Positions 35,580 through 44,644 of a DNA stretch of 64,000 bases are shown here, piece after piece (position 1 is the stretch's first letter; each line of letters starts with the position of its first letter). The position numbers were made by a program, and so were the translations under genes. This stretch comes from Pseudoalteromonas shioyasakiensis (lineage in GTDB: Bacteria > Pseudomonadota > Gammaproteobacteria > Enterobacterales > Alteromonadaceae). The stretch covers positions 1,660,501-1,724,500 of the forward strand of contig CP058414.1 of the NCBI GenBank assembly GCA_013391845.1, read 5' to 3'. The notes beneath the pieces were generated by a model, which ran no database searches, was not told the DNA's origin, and saw nothing but the letters and a program-made list of their open reading frames with translations.

Positions 35580-37841
35580 ATGAAAGCAATGAAAAGATCT
35601 ACGTTAGCAACACTTATCAATGCAACGTTGTTCTCTGCCGTAGCAGGTACTTCATTTTCAACTCTTGCTGCAGACGAAGCCTCAGCAGCAAAAAACAACC
35701 AATTAGAAGTTATTCAAATCACCGCTCGTAAACGTGTAGAAAACGCACAGGAAGTACCTGTAGCTGTATCCGCTTTACAAGGTGACAGCTTAGATGCATA
35801 CAGCTCAGCTGGTATGGATATTCGTTTCATGAACGCGAAGATCCCAAGCTTATCAATTGAATCTTCGTTTGGTCGTTCATTCCCACGCTTTTATGTTCGT
35901 GGTCTAGGTAATACTGACTTTGACCTAAATGCTTCACAACCTGTTTCTTTAGTGGTAGATGAAGTAGTTCAAGAGAACGCTATCTTAAAAGGTTTCCCTG
36001 TATTTGACGTAGCACGCGTAGAAGTTCTTCGTGGCCCACAAGGTACTTTATTCGGCCGTAATACACCGGCTGGTCTTGTTAAATTTGATACAGTTAAACC
36101 ATCACAAGAATTTGAAGGCTATGGCTCAGTATCTTACGGTAGCCGTGGCGCAGTTGATTTTGAAGGTGCTGTTGGCGGTGGCTTAACAGATCGTTTATCA
36201 ACACGTGTTTCTGTTCTTTGGCAAGAAAAAGATGATTATATTGATAATCGTGCACCAGGTTTTGAACAAGATGACGTATTAGGTGGTTACACTGAGAAAG
36301 CGGCACGTGTTCAATTCTTATATGAAGGCGACGACTTCACTGGTCTTTTCAATTACCATGTACGTGATATGGATGGTACGCCAATCGCATTCCGTGGTAA
36401 TGCTATCAAAGCTGGTACTAACGATTTAGTAGATAATTTTGAGCACGACGTGGTTTACCACGATGCTGCTTCTCGTGCGACTCAGCAAGTTGAATCTCAA
36501 GGTGCAAGCTTAAAGCTTGAGTGGGATATCAACGATTTAACACTTACGTCAATCTCTGCATGGGAAAGTGCTGAAATCTATTCTCGCGCTGATATCGACG
36601 GCGGTTACGGTGCTAGCTACTTACCAGATATGGGTCCTGGTTTTATTCCATTCTATTCTGAAAGTGCTGACGGTATTCCAGATCAAGACCAGTACACGCA
36701 AGAACTTCGTTTATCTAGCAACTATGCTGGCGACGTAAATTTCCAAGTAGGTGTATTCTACTTTGATGAAGCGCTAACGATCGAAAACTTCAGCTACGAC
36801 ACTTATGGTTCAACGCCAGGTGAGTTAAACGGCTATGTTATCCAGCAACAAGATACCAAAGCATGGGCGGTATTCGGCTCATTAGATTACACAATCACTG
36901 ATGATCTAAAAATCACTGCGGGTCTTCGTTACTCAGATGACGAGAAAGAATTCTCTGCGAACCGTACTTTAAGCCCTGCTGGTGGCGGTGCGCTTTTCCT
37001 TACAGAAAACCCAAGTGACGATCACGTTAGCTGGGATCTATCTGCTAACTATAAGATCAACGACGACGTAAACTGGTACGCACGTGTTGCGAACAGCTTC
37101 CGTGCACCAAGTATTCAGGGTCGTATCTTATTCGGTGATGAAGTAACTGTTGCTGAGTCTGAAACTGTGACGTCTTTCGAGACAGGTATCAAATCAGACG
37201 TTCTTGACGGCCAAGGTCGTGTAAATGCCACTGTGTTCTATTACACAATGGATGACCAACAATTAACAGCTGTAGGTGGTGGTGCAAACTTCAACCGTTT
37301 AGTTAATGCTGATAAGACAACTGGTTACGGTTTTGAGTTAGACACTGAGTGGGTATTAACTGACAACCTAAACGCAACATTTAACTTAAGCTACAACAAT
37401 ACTGAGCTTGACGATAAAGACTTAGCCGTTGACGTATGTGCTCAGTGTACTGTTACAAATTCTTTAAACAGCGCAGGTCAAGCTATTCTTGATGGTAATA
37501 GTTTACCGCACGCACCTGAGTGGATCTCTAACCTAACATTACGTTATAGCCGCGAAGTAGCTGACGGTGAATTTTTCACATACGCTGACGTGTCTTACCG
37601 TAGCGAAATCAATTACTTCTTATACGAGTCAGTTGAATTTGAAGGTAAGCCATTAACTGAAGTTGGTTTACGTGCCGGTTACGCTTGGGCTGAAGGCGAC
37701 AACGAATATGAAGTATCAGCATTCGTTCGTAACATGTTCGACGAGCAACAATCAATCGGCGCTATCGATTTTAATAACAACACAGCAATGGTGAACGAAG
37801 AGCGTTACATCGGTGCTGAGTTCAAAGTAAGCTTCTTCTAA
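35580..37841 (+). CDS. TonB-dependent outer-membrane receptor
   Basis: 753 residues. Signal peptide to about residue 30 (ending LAADEASA), TonB-box/plug start EVIQITARKRVENAQEVPVAVS, plug with RGLGNTDFDLN and VEVLRGPQGTLFGRNTPAGLVKF, then a 22-strand-type beta barrel ending in an aromatic residue (VSFF), as needed for outer-membrane insertion. It imports a scarce ligand using TonB energy. The ligand is not evident: no neighbour is a siderophore, vitamin or glycan gene. A monocistronic unit with an unusual leader and a good terminator. Confidence 0.93.
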   Translation: MKAMKRSTLATLINATLFSAVAGTSFSTLAADEASAAKNNQLEVIQITARKRVENAQEVPVAVSALQGDSLDAYSSAGMDIRFMNAKIPSLSIESSFGRSFPRFYVRGLGNTDFDLNASQPVSLVVDEVVQENAILKGFPVFDVARVEVLRGPQGTLFGRNTPAGLVKFDTVKPSQEFEGYGSVSYGSRGAVDFEGAVGGGLTDRLSTRVSVLWQEKDDYIDNRAPGFEQDDVLGGYTEKAARVQFLYEGDDFTGLFNYHVRDMDGTPIAFRGNAIKAGTNDLVDNFEHDVVYHDAASRATQQVESQGASLKLEWDINDLTLTSISAWESAEIYSRADIDGGYGASYLPDMGPGFIPFYSESADGIPDQDQYTQELRLSSNYAGDVNFQVGVFYFDEALTIENFSYDTYGSTPGELNGYVIQQQDTKAWAVFGSLDYTITDDLKITAGLRYSDDEKEFSANRTLSPAGGGALFLTENPSDDHVSWDLSANYKINDDVNWYARVANSFRAPSIQGRILFGDEVTVAESETVTSFETGIKSDVLDGQGRVNATVFYYTMDDQQLTAVGGGANFNRLVNADKTTGYGFELDTEWVLTDNLNATFNLSYNNTELDDKDLAVDVCAQCTVTNSLNSAGQAILDGNSLPHAPEWISNLTLRYSREVADGEFFTYADVSYRSEINYFLYESVEFEGKPLTEVGLRAGYAWAEGDNEYEVSAFVRNMFDEQQSIGAIDFNNNTAMVNEERYIGAEFKVSFF

Positions 37842-37862
37842 GCTGAAAGAATAAGTCCTATC

Positions 37863-37888
37863 AAAACCCGCTGTATAGCGGGTTTTTT
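37863..37888 (+). terminator. Terminator after the TonB receptor gene
   Basis: Stem AAAACCCGCT/AGCGGGTTTT (37863-37872 with 37877-37886), loop GTAT, extra T. Confidence 0.93.
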
Positions 37889-37951
37889 CGTTTATAATCG
37901 TGTTTGTAACTGCTAAAGTGGCAGCATTAAATTTTGAGAAAGAGAAGAAGT

Positions 37952-38251
37952 ATGGCTGGATTTTGGAACTACCGTGTAATTTTTTGTGAAGCAACAAAAG
38001 ATGAAGCGGCACAATATCAAATACATGAAGTTGAATATAACTTAAATGGCAAAGTGACTAACTGGTCAGAAACCGGTGCAGCGCCATTTGGTAATACAGT
38101 CGAAGAACTTGAAGCAGACGCTGATCGTTTAAAAACAGCGTTTTCTAAGCCAGTATTAAAAGTGGTAAGAAAACAACGCGGTTACGAGCTGGTTGATGTA
38201 GAAACAGGCGAAGAAGCGTTTGCTGAGCCACCTGCGGGTTTAACTGAGTAA
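37952..38251 (+). CDS. Small protein of unknown function (99 aa)
   Basis: 99 residues, soluble, acidic, no signal or membrane segment. It begins MAGFWNYRVIFCE and has a predicted alpha/beta look with a strand-rich N-terminal half (YQIHEVEYNLNGKVTNWSE) and a helix (TVEELEADADRLKTAFSKP). ATG 37952 is preferred over an in-frame TTG 18 bases upstream because AGAAGAAG lies just ahead. It is bounded by terminators on both sides, so it is a single gene. I do not recognise the family. Confidence 0.75.
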   Translation: MAGFWNYRVIFCEATKDEAAQYQIHEVEYNLNGKVTNWSETGAAPFGNTVEELEADADRLKTAFSKPVLKVVRKQRGYELVDVETGEEAFAEPPAGLTE

Positions 38252-38267
38252 CAAATTATATTTATCG

Positions 38268-38297
38268 AAGGTGCCACATGGCACCTTTTATTTTTTA
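38268..38297 (+). terminator. Terminator after the 99-aa gene
   Basis: Perfect stem AAGGTGCC/GGCACCTT (38268-38275 with 38280-38287), loop ACAT, then TTATTTTTT. Confidence 0.9.
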
Positions 38298-38316
38298 GAC
38301 TGTAAAAGGAATGAGG

Positions 38317-38973
38317 ATGACTTTAAAAGCAGTATTGTTTGATATGGATGGCACACTTGTCGACTCTGAAAGTGTGCATTTTAATATTTGGAATGATTTA
38401 CTAGCCCCTTTTGGCGTGCAGTATGATGAGGCCACGTTTTGTCAGCGCTTTTCTGGTAGACCAACTCTTGAAGCTGCAAAGGAAGTTGTTGAAAATTATG
38501 GGCTTAGTATCACTCCACAGCAGCTAACCGATGATAAATATGCTGCATTTGGGCGCTTTGTTAGTACTAATTTACCCGCCTATATGCCTCATGCAAAAGC
38601 AGTGCTTGAGCAAGTAAAAGCCAGTGGTTTAAAAATGGCATTAGTAACAGGCAGTGCAAAAGATGAAGCCTATCCTATTTTAAAAGGCTATGGCATTTTT
38701 GATTGGTTTGATTGTGTGGTTACCAAAGATGATGTTAACAATCCTAAACCATCTGGCGACCCATACCAATTGGCACTTGATACGTTAAATATAACCGCTA
38801 ATGAAGCCGTTGCAGTCGAAGATACCTTTACCGGTGTCACCGCCGCAAGTAATGCCGCTGTTGCTGTGTATGCGGTGCCAAATCATTTCACTTTAGAACA
38901 TGACTTTAGTAAAGCGGCGGGGGTGTTTGCTGATTTGGGCGAATTTTTCAAATGGCTACAAACTAACCTATAA
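38317..38973 (+). CDS. HAD-superfamily hydrolase, beta-phosphoglucomutase-like
   Basis: 218 residues, HAD subfamily IA with a helical cap. Catalytic DMDGT (Asp8 nucleophile, Asp10 acid/base) begins the protein; motif II LVTGS, motif III Lys in NPKPSGDPY and motif IV VEDTFTGVTAA follow. Likely a small phosphatase or phosphomutase for a phosphorylated metabolite; the substrate is not predictable. ATG 38317 is chosen because AAAGGA ends at 38310, giving a spacing of six, while ATG 38311 touches it. Confidence 0.88.
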   Translation: MTLKAVLFDMDGTLVDSESVHFNIWNDLLAPFGVQYDEATFCQRFSGRPTLEAAKEVVENYGLSITPQQLTDDKYAAFGRFVSTNLPAYMPHAKAVLEQVKASGLKMALVTGSAKDEAYPILKGYGIFDWFDCVVTKDDVNNPKPSGDPYQLALDTLNITANEAVAVEDTFTGVTAASNAAVAVYAVPNHFTLEHDFSKAAGVFADLGEFFKWLQTNL

Positions 38974-39047
38974 TTAAACGGCTATTACTAAGCAGCATTT
39001 ATTAAGTCGTGAAAGCTACTTAAAACTTACAAATTTGCAAGGAAGCA

Positions 39048-39890
39048 ATGATGGTTATGATCACTCGTGCGCTGATGTGCGCAATCACTTTATTATTAAG
39101 CCTCTCGGTCGAAGCTCAACAAGCCCCTTCAGTACTTTTAGCAAACGTCTATGAAGCTGACAAGGTCAATGTAAGCGAGTATTTAGTTAGTGAAAAATAT
39201 GATGGCGTTCGGGCCATCTGGACTGGTAGTCAATTAGTAACCCGAAACGGTAACCCAATTTATGCCCCTGACTGGTTTACTGAGCCACTTCCTAGGGTTT
39301 GGCTTGATGGAGAACTTTGGACTAAGCGCCAAGATTTTGCCACTTTGAGCGGTATCGTTCGAAAAGCCATTCCTATTGATACTGAATGGCAAACAGTAAG
39401 CTATATGATATTTGATATGCCTGATGCGACAAAACCATTTAGTCAGCGCTTTGAGGACTACTCGCGGTTAGTAAATCAGCTGCAAAGTGAACATATTAAA
39501 GCAGTGGAGCAAACGCACTTTAACGATAACAAGCAACTTAGTTTGTTTATGGATGAGCTAATAGCGCAAGGTGCTGAGGGCGTGATGCTGCATCTAGCGG
39601 CTGCTAAGCATAGTGCGGGACGCAGTGATGCATTGTTAAAGTTAAAACCCTATTTTGACGCTGAAGCGGTTGTAATCGGTTATGTTGCAGGAAAAGGTAA
39701 GTATAAAAATATGCTTGGCGCACTCAAGGTGCGCAACAGTGATGGTACTGAATTTAAAATTGGCTCGGGGTTTTCTGATCAGCAAAGAAAGTCACCGCCA
39801 GCTATAGGTAGTACTATTACCTACAAATATCATGGTTTTACTAAAAATGGTTTGCCACGATTTGCAAGCTTTTTACATGAAACACCTTAG
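39048..39890 (+). CDS. ligE: Periplasmic-type ATP-dependent DNA ligase (LigE-like)
   Basis: 280 residues. Signal peptide about 1-23 (ending VEAQ). Nucleotidyltransferase motif I is EKYDGVRA with catalytic Lys50, then TRNG, WLDGELW (motif III), EGVMLH (motif IV) and LLKLKPY (motif V), followed by a short OB-fold domain. This is the minimal Lig E type found in gram-negative bacteria beside their NAD-dependent LigA; export suggests sealing of incoming or extracellular DNA, for example during uptake or in biofilm. AAGGA precedes a run of three possible ATG starts (39048, 39051, 39057). Confidence 0.9.
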   Translation: MMVMITRALMCAITLLLSLSVEAQQAPSVLLANVYEADKVNVSEYLVSEKYDGVRAIWTGSQLVTRNGNPIYAPDWFTEPLPRVWLDGELWTKRQDFATLSGIVRKAIPIDTEWQTVSYMIFDMPDATKPFSQRFEDYSRLVNQLQSEHIKAVEQTHFNDNKQLSLFMDELIAQGAEGVMLHLAAAKHSAGRSDALLKLKPYFDAEAVVIGYVAGKGKYKNMLGALKVRNSDGTEFKIGSGFSDQQRKSPPAIGSTITYKYHGFTKNGLPRFASFLHETP

Positions 39891-39957
39891 CGTCATTCAA
39901 AAATGGCTGCGACTATGGTAAATTTCGCGGCCTTTTTATTGATGTATAGGTGCTAGA

Positions 39958-41325
39958 ATGTTTGCAGGCTTTGATTACGGTAGCTCAAATTGTGCAATCG
40001 GTGTAATGGATAACGAGCAACAAGTGTCATTAGTGCCGCTTGAACAAGGTAAGCAGTATTTACCCTCAACACTTTATACTCATCACAGTGCTTTAGTTGT
40101 CGATTTTGTGGCAAAGCACCTCACTGGTAGCCCATTTGAGCATGACTTTAAAACTGAGCGCAATGCGCTTTTAAATACCATTCCTCGCATTAAATCAGAT
40201 TTAGATATTCAAGCTGGTGATGAGACCTTATTCATCGGTCGTGAAGCAATTAGCGAGTATGTGCAATTTCCTGAAGAAGGTTACTTTGTAAAATCACCTA
40301 AATCATTCTTTGGTGCTGTGGGCTTAAAGCAAGGTCAAATAAACTTCTTTGAAGACATTGCTACGGCGATGATCTTAAAAATTAAGCAGCGTGCAGAGCA
40401 GTCACTGCAAGAGTCATTAACAGAAACGGTAATCGGACGACCGGTAAACTTTCAATCAGTTGGTGGTGAAGAATCTAATCAGCAAGCACTGGGAATTTTA
40501 GAACGAGCAGCAAAGCGCGCAGGCTTTAAAGAGGTGTCGTTTTTATATGAGCCGCTAGCGGCAGGGATTGATTATGAAACTTCATTACAGCAAGACCAAA
40601 AAGTATTGGTTGTAGATATTGGCGGGGGTACTAGTGATTGTTCATTCGTACAAATGGGGCCGAGCTTCCGTGAAAAGCAGTGTCGTGATAATGATTTCTT
40701 AGCCCACAGTGGCAAGCGTGTGGGTGGAAATGATTTAGATATTGCCCTGAGCTTTCATGGTTTAATGCCATTATTAGGTTTAGGTACTGAGTTTAAATCG
40801 GGTCTTCCGCTGCCGAACCAACCGTTTTGGCAAGCGTGTAAAATCAATGATGTAAACCTGCAAAGCCAGTTTTATAGCGATGCCCATCATCGTGAGTTAT
40901 TGACTCAAGTTCGTGAAGTTAAAGAGCCTGCGCTTTTTAAACGCTTAATTCAATTGCAGCAAAATAAGCAGGGTCATCAATTAGTGCAGCAAGGCGAAGC
41001 GGCAAAAATTGCACTCTCGTCAGCGAACGAATTTACCACAGACTTGCGTTTCTTAGATTCAGATTTAATGCAATGCTTAACGCTAAAAGACTTAGCTTTA
41101 GCTGTTGATGACTCAATAAGCCAGATAGTGAGCTTAGCTAAACAAGCGATTCAAGAGGCAGGCATAACACCGGATGTAATTTACTTAACGGGTGGTAGTG
41201 CGCAATCACCGCTGATCAAGGCTGCGTTAAAATCACATTTAGGTGATATTAATATGCTGAACGGGGATCACTTTGGTAGTGTTACTGCAGGTTTAACTAA
41301 GTGGGCGCACAAGCTTTATAGCTAA
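39958..41325 (+). CDS. yegD: Hsp70-like protein YegD
   Basis: 455-residue protein with an Hsp70-type ATPase domain but no full substrate-binding domain. It shows phosphate-1 FDYGSSNCAIGV, phosphate-2 VLVVDIGGGTSDCSFV and adenosine-motif YLTGGSAQSPLIK. The size and start fit E. coli YegD (450). Its function is unproven; it may be a nucleotide-dependent chaperone. Only 67 bases separate it from the ligase gene, but functional linkage is not implied. Confidence 0.92.
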   Translation: MFAGFDYGSSNCAIGVMDNEQQVSLVPLEQGKQYLPSTLYTHHSALVVDFVAKHLTGSPFEHDFKTERNALLNTIPRIKSDLDIQAGDETLFIGREAISEYVQFPEEGYFVKSPKSFFGAVGLKQGQINFFEDIATAMILKIKQRAEQSLQESLTETVIGRPVNFQSVGGEESNQQALGILERAAKRAGFKEVSFLYEPLAAGIDYETSLQQDQKVLVVDIGGGTSDCSFVQMGPSFREKQCRDNDFLAHSGKRVGGNDLDIALSFHGLMPLLGLGTEFKSGLPLPNQPFWQACKINDVNLQSQFYSDAHHRELLTQVREVKEPALFKRLIQLQQNKQGHQLVQQGEAAKIALSSANEFTTDLRFLDSDLMQCLTLKDLALAVDDSISQIVSLAKQAIQEAGITPDVIYLTGGSAQSPLIKAALKSHLGDINMLNGDHFGSVTAGLTKWAHKLYS

Positions 41326-41334
41326 TCGCCCCAC

Positions 41335-41380
41335 TTAGGTATACAACTTTAATAATTTTAGGTATACAACTTTAATAATT
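41335..41380. repeat. Perfect 23-bp tandem duplication
   Basis: The 23-base unit TTAGGTATACAACTTTAA(TAATT) at 41335-41357 is repeated exactly at 41358-41380. The second copy runs into the mgsA stop codon (TTA on the plus strand, 41379-41381). Looks like a recent slippage duplication between the convergent yegD and mgsA genes. Confidence 0.95.
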
Positions 41381-41843
41381 AAAGAGTCACTTGGCGCGTT
41401 GCGAGGTATTTTTCGTAATCTGGCAACGTGCGGCAAAGCTCTGTCTCCATCATAGGGGAGCTTAATAGCATATCGGCACTAACTTCATTACAGGCAACAG
41501 GAATATTCCAAACAGCAGCTAAACGAAGTAATGCTTTTACATCAGGGTCGTGGGGCTGCGATGCAAGTGGATCCCAGAAAAAAACTAACACATGCACCTC
41601 ATGTTCAGCAATTTTAGCACCTAATTGTTGATCGCCACCCATAGGACCACTTAATAGCTTTATCACTTCAAGCCCTGTTGTGCGCTCGATTAAATGACCC
41701 GTTGTGCCTGTACCATATAGCGTGTGCTTACTTAAAATATCCAGGTGCTTTTCACACCATGCCTGAAGGGCAGCTTTTTTGCCATCATGGGCTACGAGGG
41801 CAATATTCTTTTTGGCGGGTAAAGCTTGTTGTTTTTGTTCCAT
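41379..41843 (-). CDS. mgsA: Methylglyoxal synthase
   Basis: 154 residues; converts dihydroxyacetone phosphate to methylglyoxal and phosphate, an overflow from glycolysis under phosphate limitation. Catalytic Asp71 lies in SGPMGGDQQLG and His98 in SQPHDPD, both at the E. coli positions. TGTTGHLIERTTGLEV is the phosphate-binding block. It follows the LysE-type gene by eight bases on the same strand, so they likely share a transcript. Confidence 0.96.
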   Translation of the reverse strand: MEQKQQALPAKKNIALVAHDGKKAALQAWCEKHLDILSKHTLYGTGTTGHLIERTTGLEVIKLLSGPMGGDQQLGAKIAEHEVHVLVFFWDPLASQPHDPDVKALLRLAAVWNIPVACNEVSADMLLSSPMMETELCRTLPDYEKYLATRQVTL

Positions 41844-41851
41844 AAGTGCTC

Positions 41852-42484
41852 TTATATCAATAGGTTAATTGCTAACGTAATAAAAACTAGTCCCGTGATC
41901 CGATCAATCCAAATTTGGGCTTGTGGATGTTCACGAAAATAACTGGCTATCTTATCGCCGAAATAAATATACGTGCAGTCGATTGGAAAAGCAAAAAGCG
42001 GGTAGAGTAATCCAAAGAAAGCGAGTTGAAATGTCGTTGAAGACAAGCTCGGATCGACGAACTGAGGAATAAAAGCAATAAAGAATAAGGCAACTTTCGG
42101 ATTGAGTACCTCGGTCATCATGGCTTGAAACATCACATTTTGTTTTTTACTGGTGCTAACATGAGGCTTTTCGCTGCAGTCTGGCTCAGGCCCTGTGAAG
42201 GTATCCTTTAAGGTCATTATACCTAGGTAGCAAAGGTAGGCCGCGCCTAAATACTGAACTGTGGTATATGCTACCGTGGATGCTTTTAAAATTGCCGTTA
42301 AACCTACTACTGCCAAAATAGTATGCACCACACCACCTAAGGCAAAACCAAAGGCACTTTGCATTCCGGCTTTACGGCCATTTGCAAAGGTTTGCGCCAT
42401 TAAAAATGCATTAGAAGGGCCGGGAGCTACGGCAATTAAAAAACTGGCGCCTAAAAACGACAGTAACGATTCTGGATTGATCAT
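41852..42484 (-). CDS. LysE/RhtB-family amino-acid exporter
   Basis: 210 residues with about six membrane helices and the family start INPESLLSFLGASFLIAVAPGPSNAF. TEVLNPKVALFFIAFIPQFVD is the typical LysE helix-4 block. Such proteins export amino acids such as homoserine, threonine or lysine; the substrate is not determinable. ATG 42484 is used; an in-frame GTG two codons earlier is possible, and neither has a clear ribosome site. Confidence 0.88.
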   Translation of the reverse strand: MINPESLLSFLGASFLIAVAPGPSNAFLMAQTFANGRKAGMQSAFGFALGGVVHTILAVVGLTAILKASTVAYTTVQYLGAAYLCYLGIMTLKDTFTGPEPDCSEKPHVSTSKKQNVMFQAMMTEVLNPKVALFFIAFIPQFVDPSLSSTTFQLAFFGLLYPLFAFPIDCTYIYFGDKIASYFREHPQAQIWIDRITGLVFITLAINLLI

Positions 42485-42582
42485 TGGCACAAAGTTAAAA
42501 AGCTAGGTATTTGATCTTAACAAGCTTTTAGAAAAAGAAAAAGCGGGCAATCAATGCCCGCTGATTTGGGTTGGGGAAAGTA

Positions 42583-44421
42583 TTAGAAGGTCACTGAGCT
42601 ATTGTTTGAACAAACAGTTGTGCTTTGTGCTTCACATACTTGGTAAGTGTAAGTACCACCGCCTTTCGATGTGATAGTGTCAGTATAGCTGTTAGTGTTT
42701 GCCACTGAGCCTACCTTGCTACCATTACGGTATACATCAACTGTGCTTGTTGCTGCGCCATTCCAGCTTAAATCAACATACGCAGTGCCTTTTGATTTAT
42801 AACCTGACGTAGAAAGGCTAATATCATCGCTACCAGGAGTTGTGCCGCCGCCATTATTGCCACCTGCACAGCCATTTGCCATTAGGTATGCATCTGCATC
42901 AGCGGCTTTAACAATACCGTGACCGAAGTAAACATCGTGACCAGAAGCGCCTTGGTCTTGTGCTGTCGCTTTTAAGGCATCACGAATTTCTGTCCCAGTA
43001 CACTCAGGATGGTTTGACCAAACTAGTGCTGCAATACCAGATACAGCAGGCGTCGCCATTGATGTACCGCTCATGAAACCATAATCACTGGTACCAATTG
43101 CGATATCAATTGTTGTACTTGAAAGAAGTGCTGAACGGTCTTCAAGTGCTGCACCTACAGCAGGAATTGTTGTATCGTTAGTATCGCCTAATGTAGCGTA
43201 TAACATGCCTGCTTCGTTATTAATGATAACAGCGCCGATACCACCTGAGTTTTCACAGTTATTCACTTTGTCATAGAACGAGATATTACCGCGGTCAATC
43301 ATACAGATTTTGCCAGCTGCGCCAGAATCTACACTTTCAGCAGTACCCATGTAATAAGCCGTGCCTGATGCATTTCCTGAGTTCTCCATTGATGAAGTTG
43401 CAAAGCCCGCACCATCTGCTGCTAAGCTAGCCGAAGTGGCCATACCTGCAGGGTAAGTAGAAAGAGTATCAACACCACCTGCTGTTACTTCAACACAGAT
43501 AGTTTCATCTGTAGTAGCGCGTTTACCACGACCAGACGTACAGCTAGGGAACTGCGAGAAATCTGCAATTTGGTTGTTCGCATCATTTGCACCTACCATC
43601 ATTACTGATGGATAGCCTGCAGGGTATGAACGTACGTTATTACCATCATTACCTGCCGCAGCAACGACTAAGCCGCCTGCACTTGTGAAGTTAGCAAACG
43701 CGTTAGACTCGGTGCTATTTGAACCACCGCCACCTAGGCTCATGCTAATAATATTTGCACCTGCTTGAGAGCATAAGTCCGCTGCGTGTGCTAAATCTGA
43801 AGAGTAACCCCAGCCTTCAGCATTAAATACTTTGATGATGTGCATTGCAACGCCAGGAGCCATACCAACCACACCTACATTATTATCTGCTGCGCCAATT
43901 GTTCCGGCGACGTGAGTACCATGAGGACCACCATTATCGAACCAGTTACCAGTACCACTGTCGTTGTCACCAGTAATATTACCCCAAATGAAATCAGGAT
44001 TCGAAGCATCTAGACCTGAGTCAATTACACACACTTTCATGCCAGCATTTGCATCAAAAGTAACTTGGTCTGCTTGTGATTGGTAAACTGCGTAAGGGGT
44101 CAGCTGCTGCTGCATAGCATTACCCGCGTCATCGTTATAAAGCGCCATTGGCACACGTTTTTGGTCTTCTTCAATCAGTTTTATGTGAGGGTTGTTTAAT
44201 AAGCCTTTCACGCTCGCTAGGTCATGACCTGAGAATTGCGCTGCAATGAAGCCATTACCATCAACTTTAATATCACCACCGAGCTTTTTAGCGAGTGCTT
44301 TAACTACGCCTTTTTTATTGTTGTCTACTTGGATGATGTAACGGTCATTTGCTGCGTTTGCAGTTCCTGCTGCACATAGTCCACTGATGATCAGTGCTAA
44401 TGCTAATTTATTCTTTTTCAT
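42583..44421 (-). CDS. Secreted subtilisin-like serine protease (S8) with PA domain
   Basis: 612 residues: signal peptide (1-23), I9-like propeptide (about 26-90, ending before VPMALYNDD), catalytic domain with Asp134 (VIDSGLD), His167 (PHGTHVAGT), oxyanion Asn258 (AAAGNDG) and Ser454 (SGTSMATPAVSG). A PA insertion occupies roughly 355-440 (GKICMIDRGNISFYDKVNNC). After a Gly/Ser linker comes an FnIII-like C-terminal domain (about 535-612) with a Cys pair. Extracellular protein degradation is expected. ATG 44421 (MKKNKLAL) follows GGGA; an ATG 18 bases upstream lacks a ribosome site. Confidence 0.93.
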   Translation of the reverse strand: MKKNKLALALIISGLCAAGTANAANDRYIIQVDNNKKGVVKALAKKLGGDIKVDGNGFIAAQFSGHDLASVKGLLNNPHIKLIEEDQKRVPMALYNDDAGNAMQQQLTPYAVYQSQADQVTFDANAGMKVCVIDSGLDASNPDFIWGNITGDNDSGTGNWFDNGGPHGTHVAGTIGAADNNVGVVGMAPGVAMHIIKVFNAEGWGYSSDLAHAADLCSQAGANIISMSLGGGGSNSTESNAFANFTSAGGLVVAAAGNDGNNVRSYPAGYPSVMMVGANDANNQIADFSQFPSCTSGRGKRATTDETICVEVTAGGVDTLSTYPAGMATSASLAADGAGFATSSMENSGNASGTAYYMGTAESVDSGAAGKICMIDRGNISFYDKVNNCENSGGIGAVIINNEAGMLYATLGDTNDTTIPAVGAALEDRSALLSSTTIDIAIGTSDYGFMSGTSMATPAVSGIAALVWSNHPECTGTEIRDALKATAQDQGASGHDVYFGHGIVKAADADAYLMANGCAGGNNGGGTTPGSDDISLSTSGYKSKGTAYVDLSWNGAATSTVDVYRNGSKVGSVANTNSYTDTITSKGGGTYTYQVCEAQSTTVCSNNSSVTF

Positions 44422-44580
44422 AATTCGTATCCCAAACATGTCATTTAGTTAACCAATTGTTAACGTGGGTAAACAATAGTTTAATATGTGGTTGGGTACA
44501 AGAAAAATAATCCGCAAAAACGGAACAAATTATTCTAGAAAGGTGATTTTTATAACTGTGAGATATAAAAGGATGGCTAA

Positions 44581-44617
44581 ATGGGCAAATGAAGTATAAC
44601 GATTCTCATTTACCCAT
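44581..44617. promoter_or_regulatory. Inverted repeat upstream of the protease gene
   Basis: ATGGG-C-AAATGA (44581-44592) pairs with TCATTT-A-CCCAT (44606-44617), 11 pairs and one mismatch. It lies between the bcr-like gene end and the protease start, and has no T-tract in either direction; an operator or weak transcript end. Confidence 0.45.
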
Positions 44618-44644
44618 ATTAGCTAAAAGTATGGTAAAACTTTT

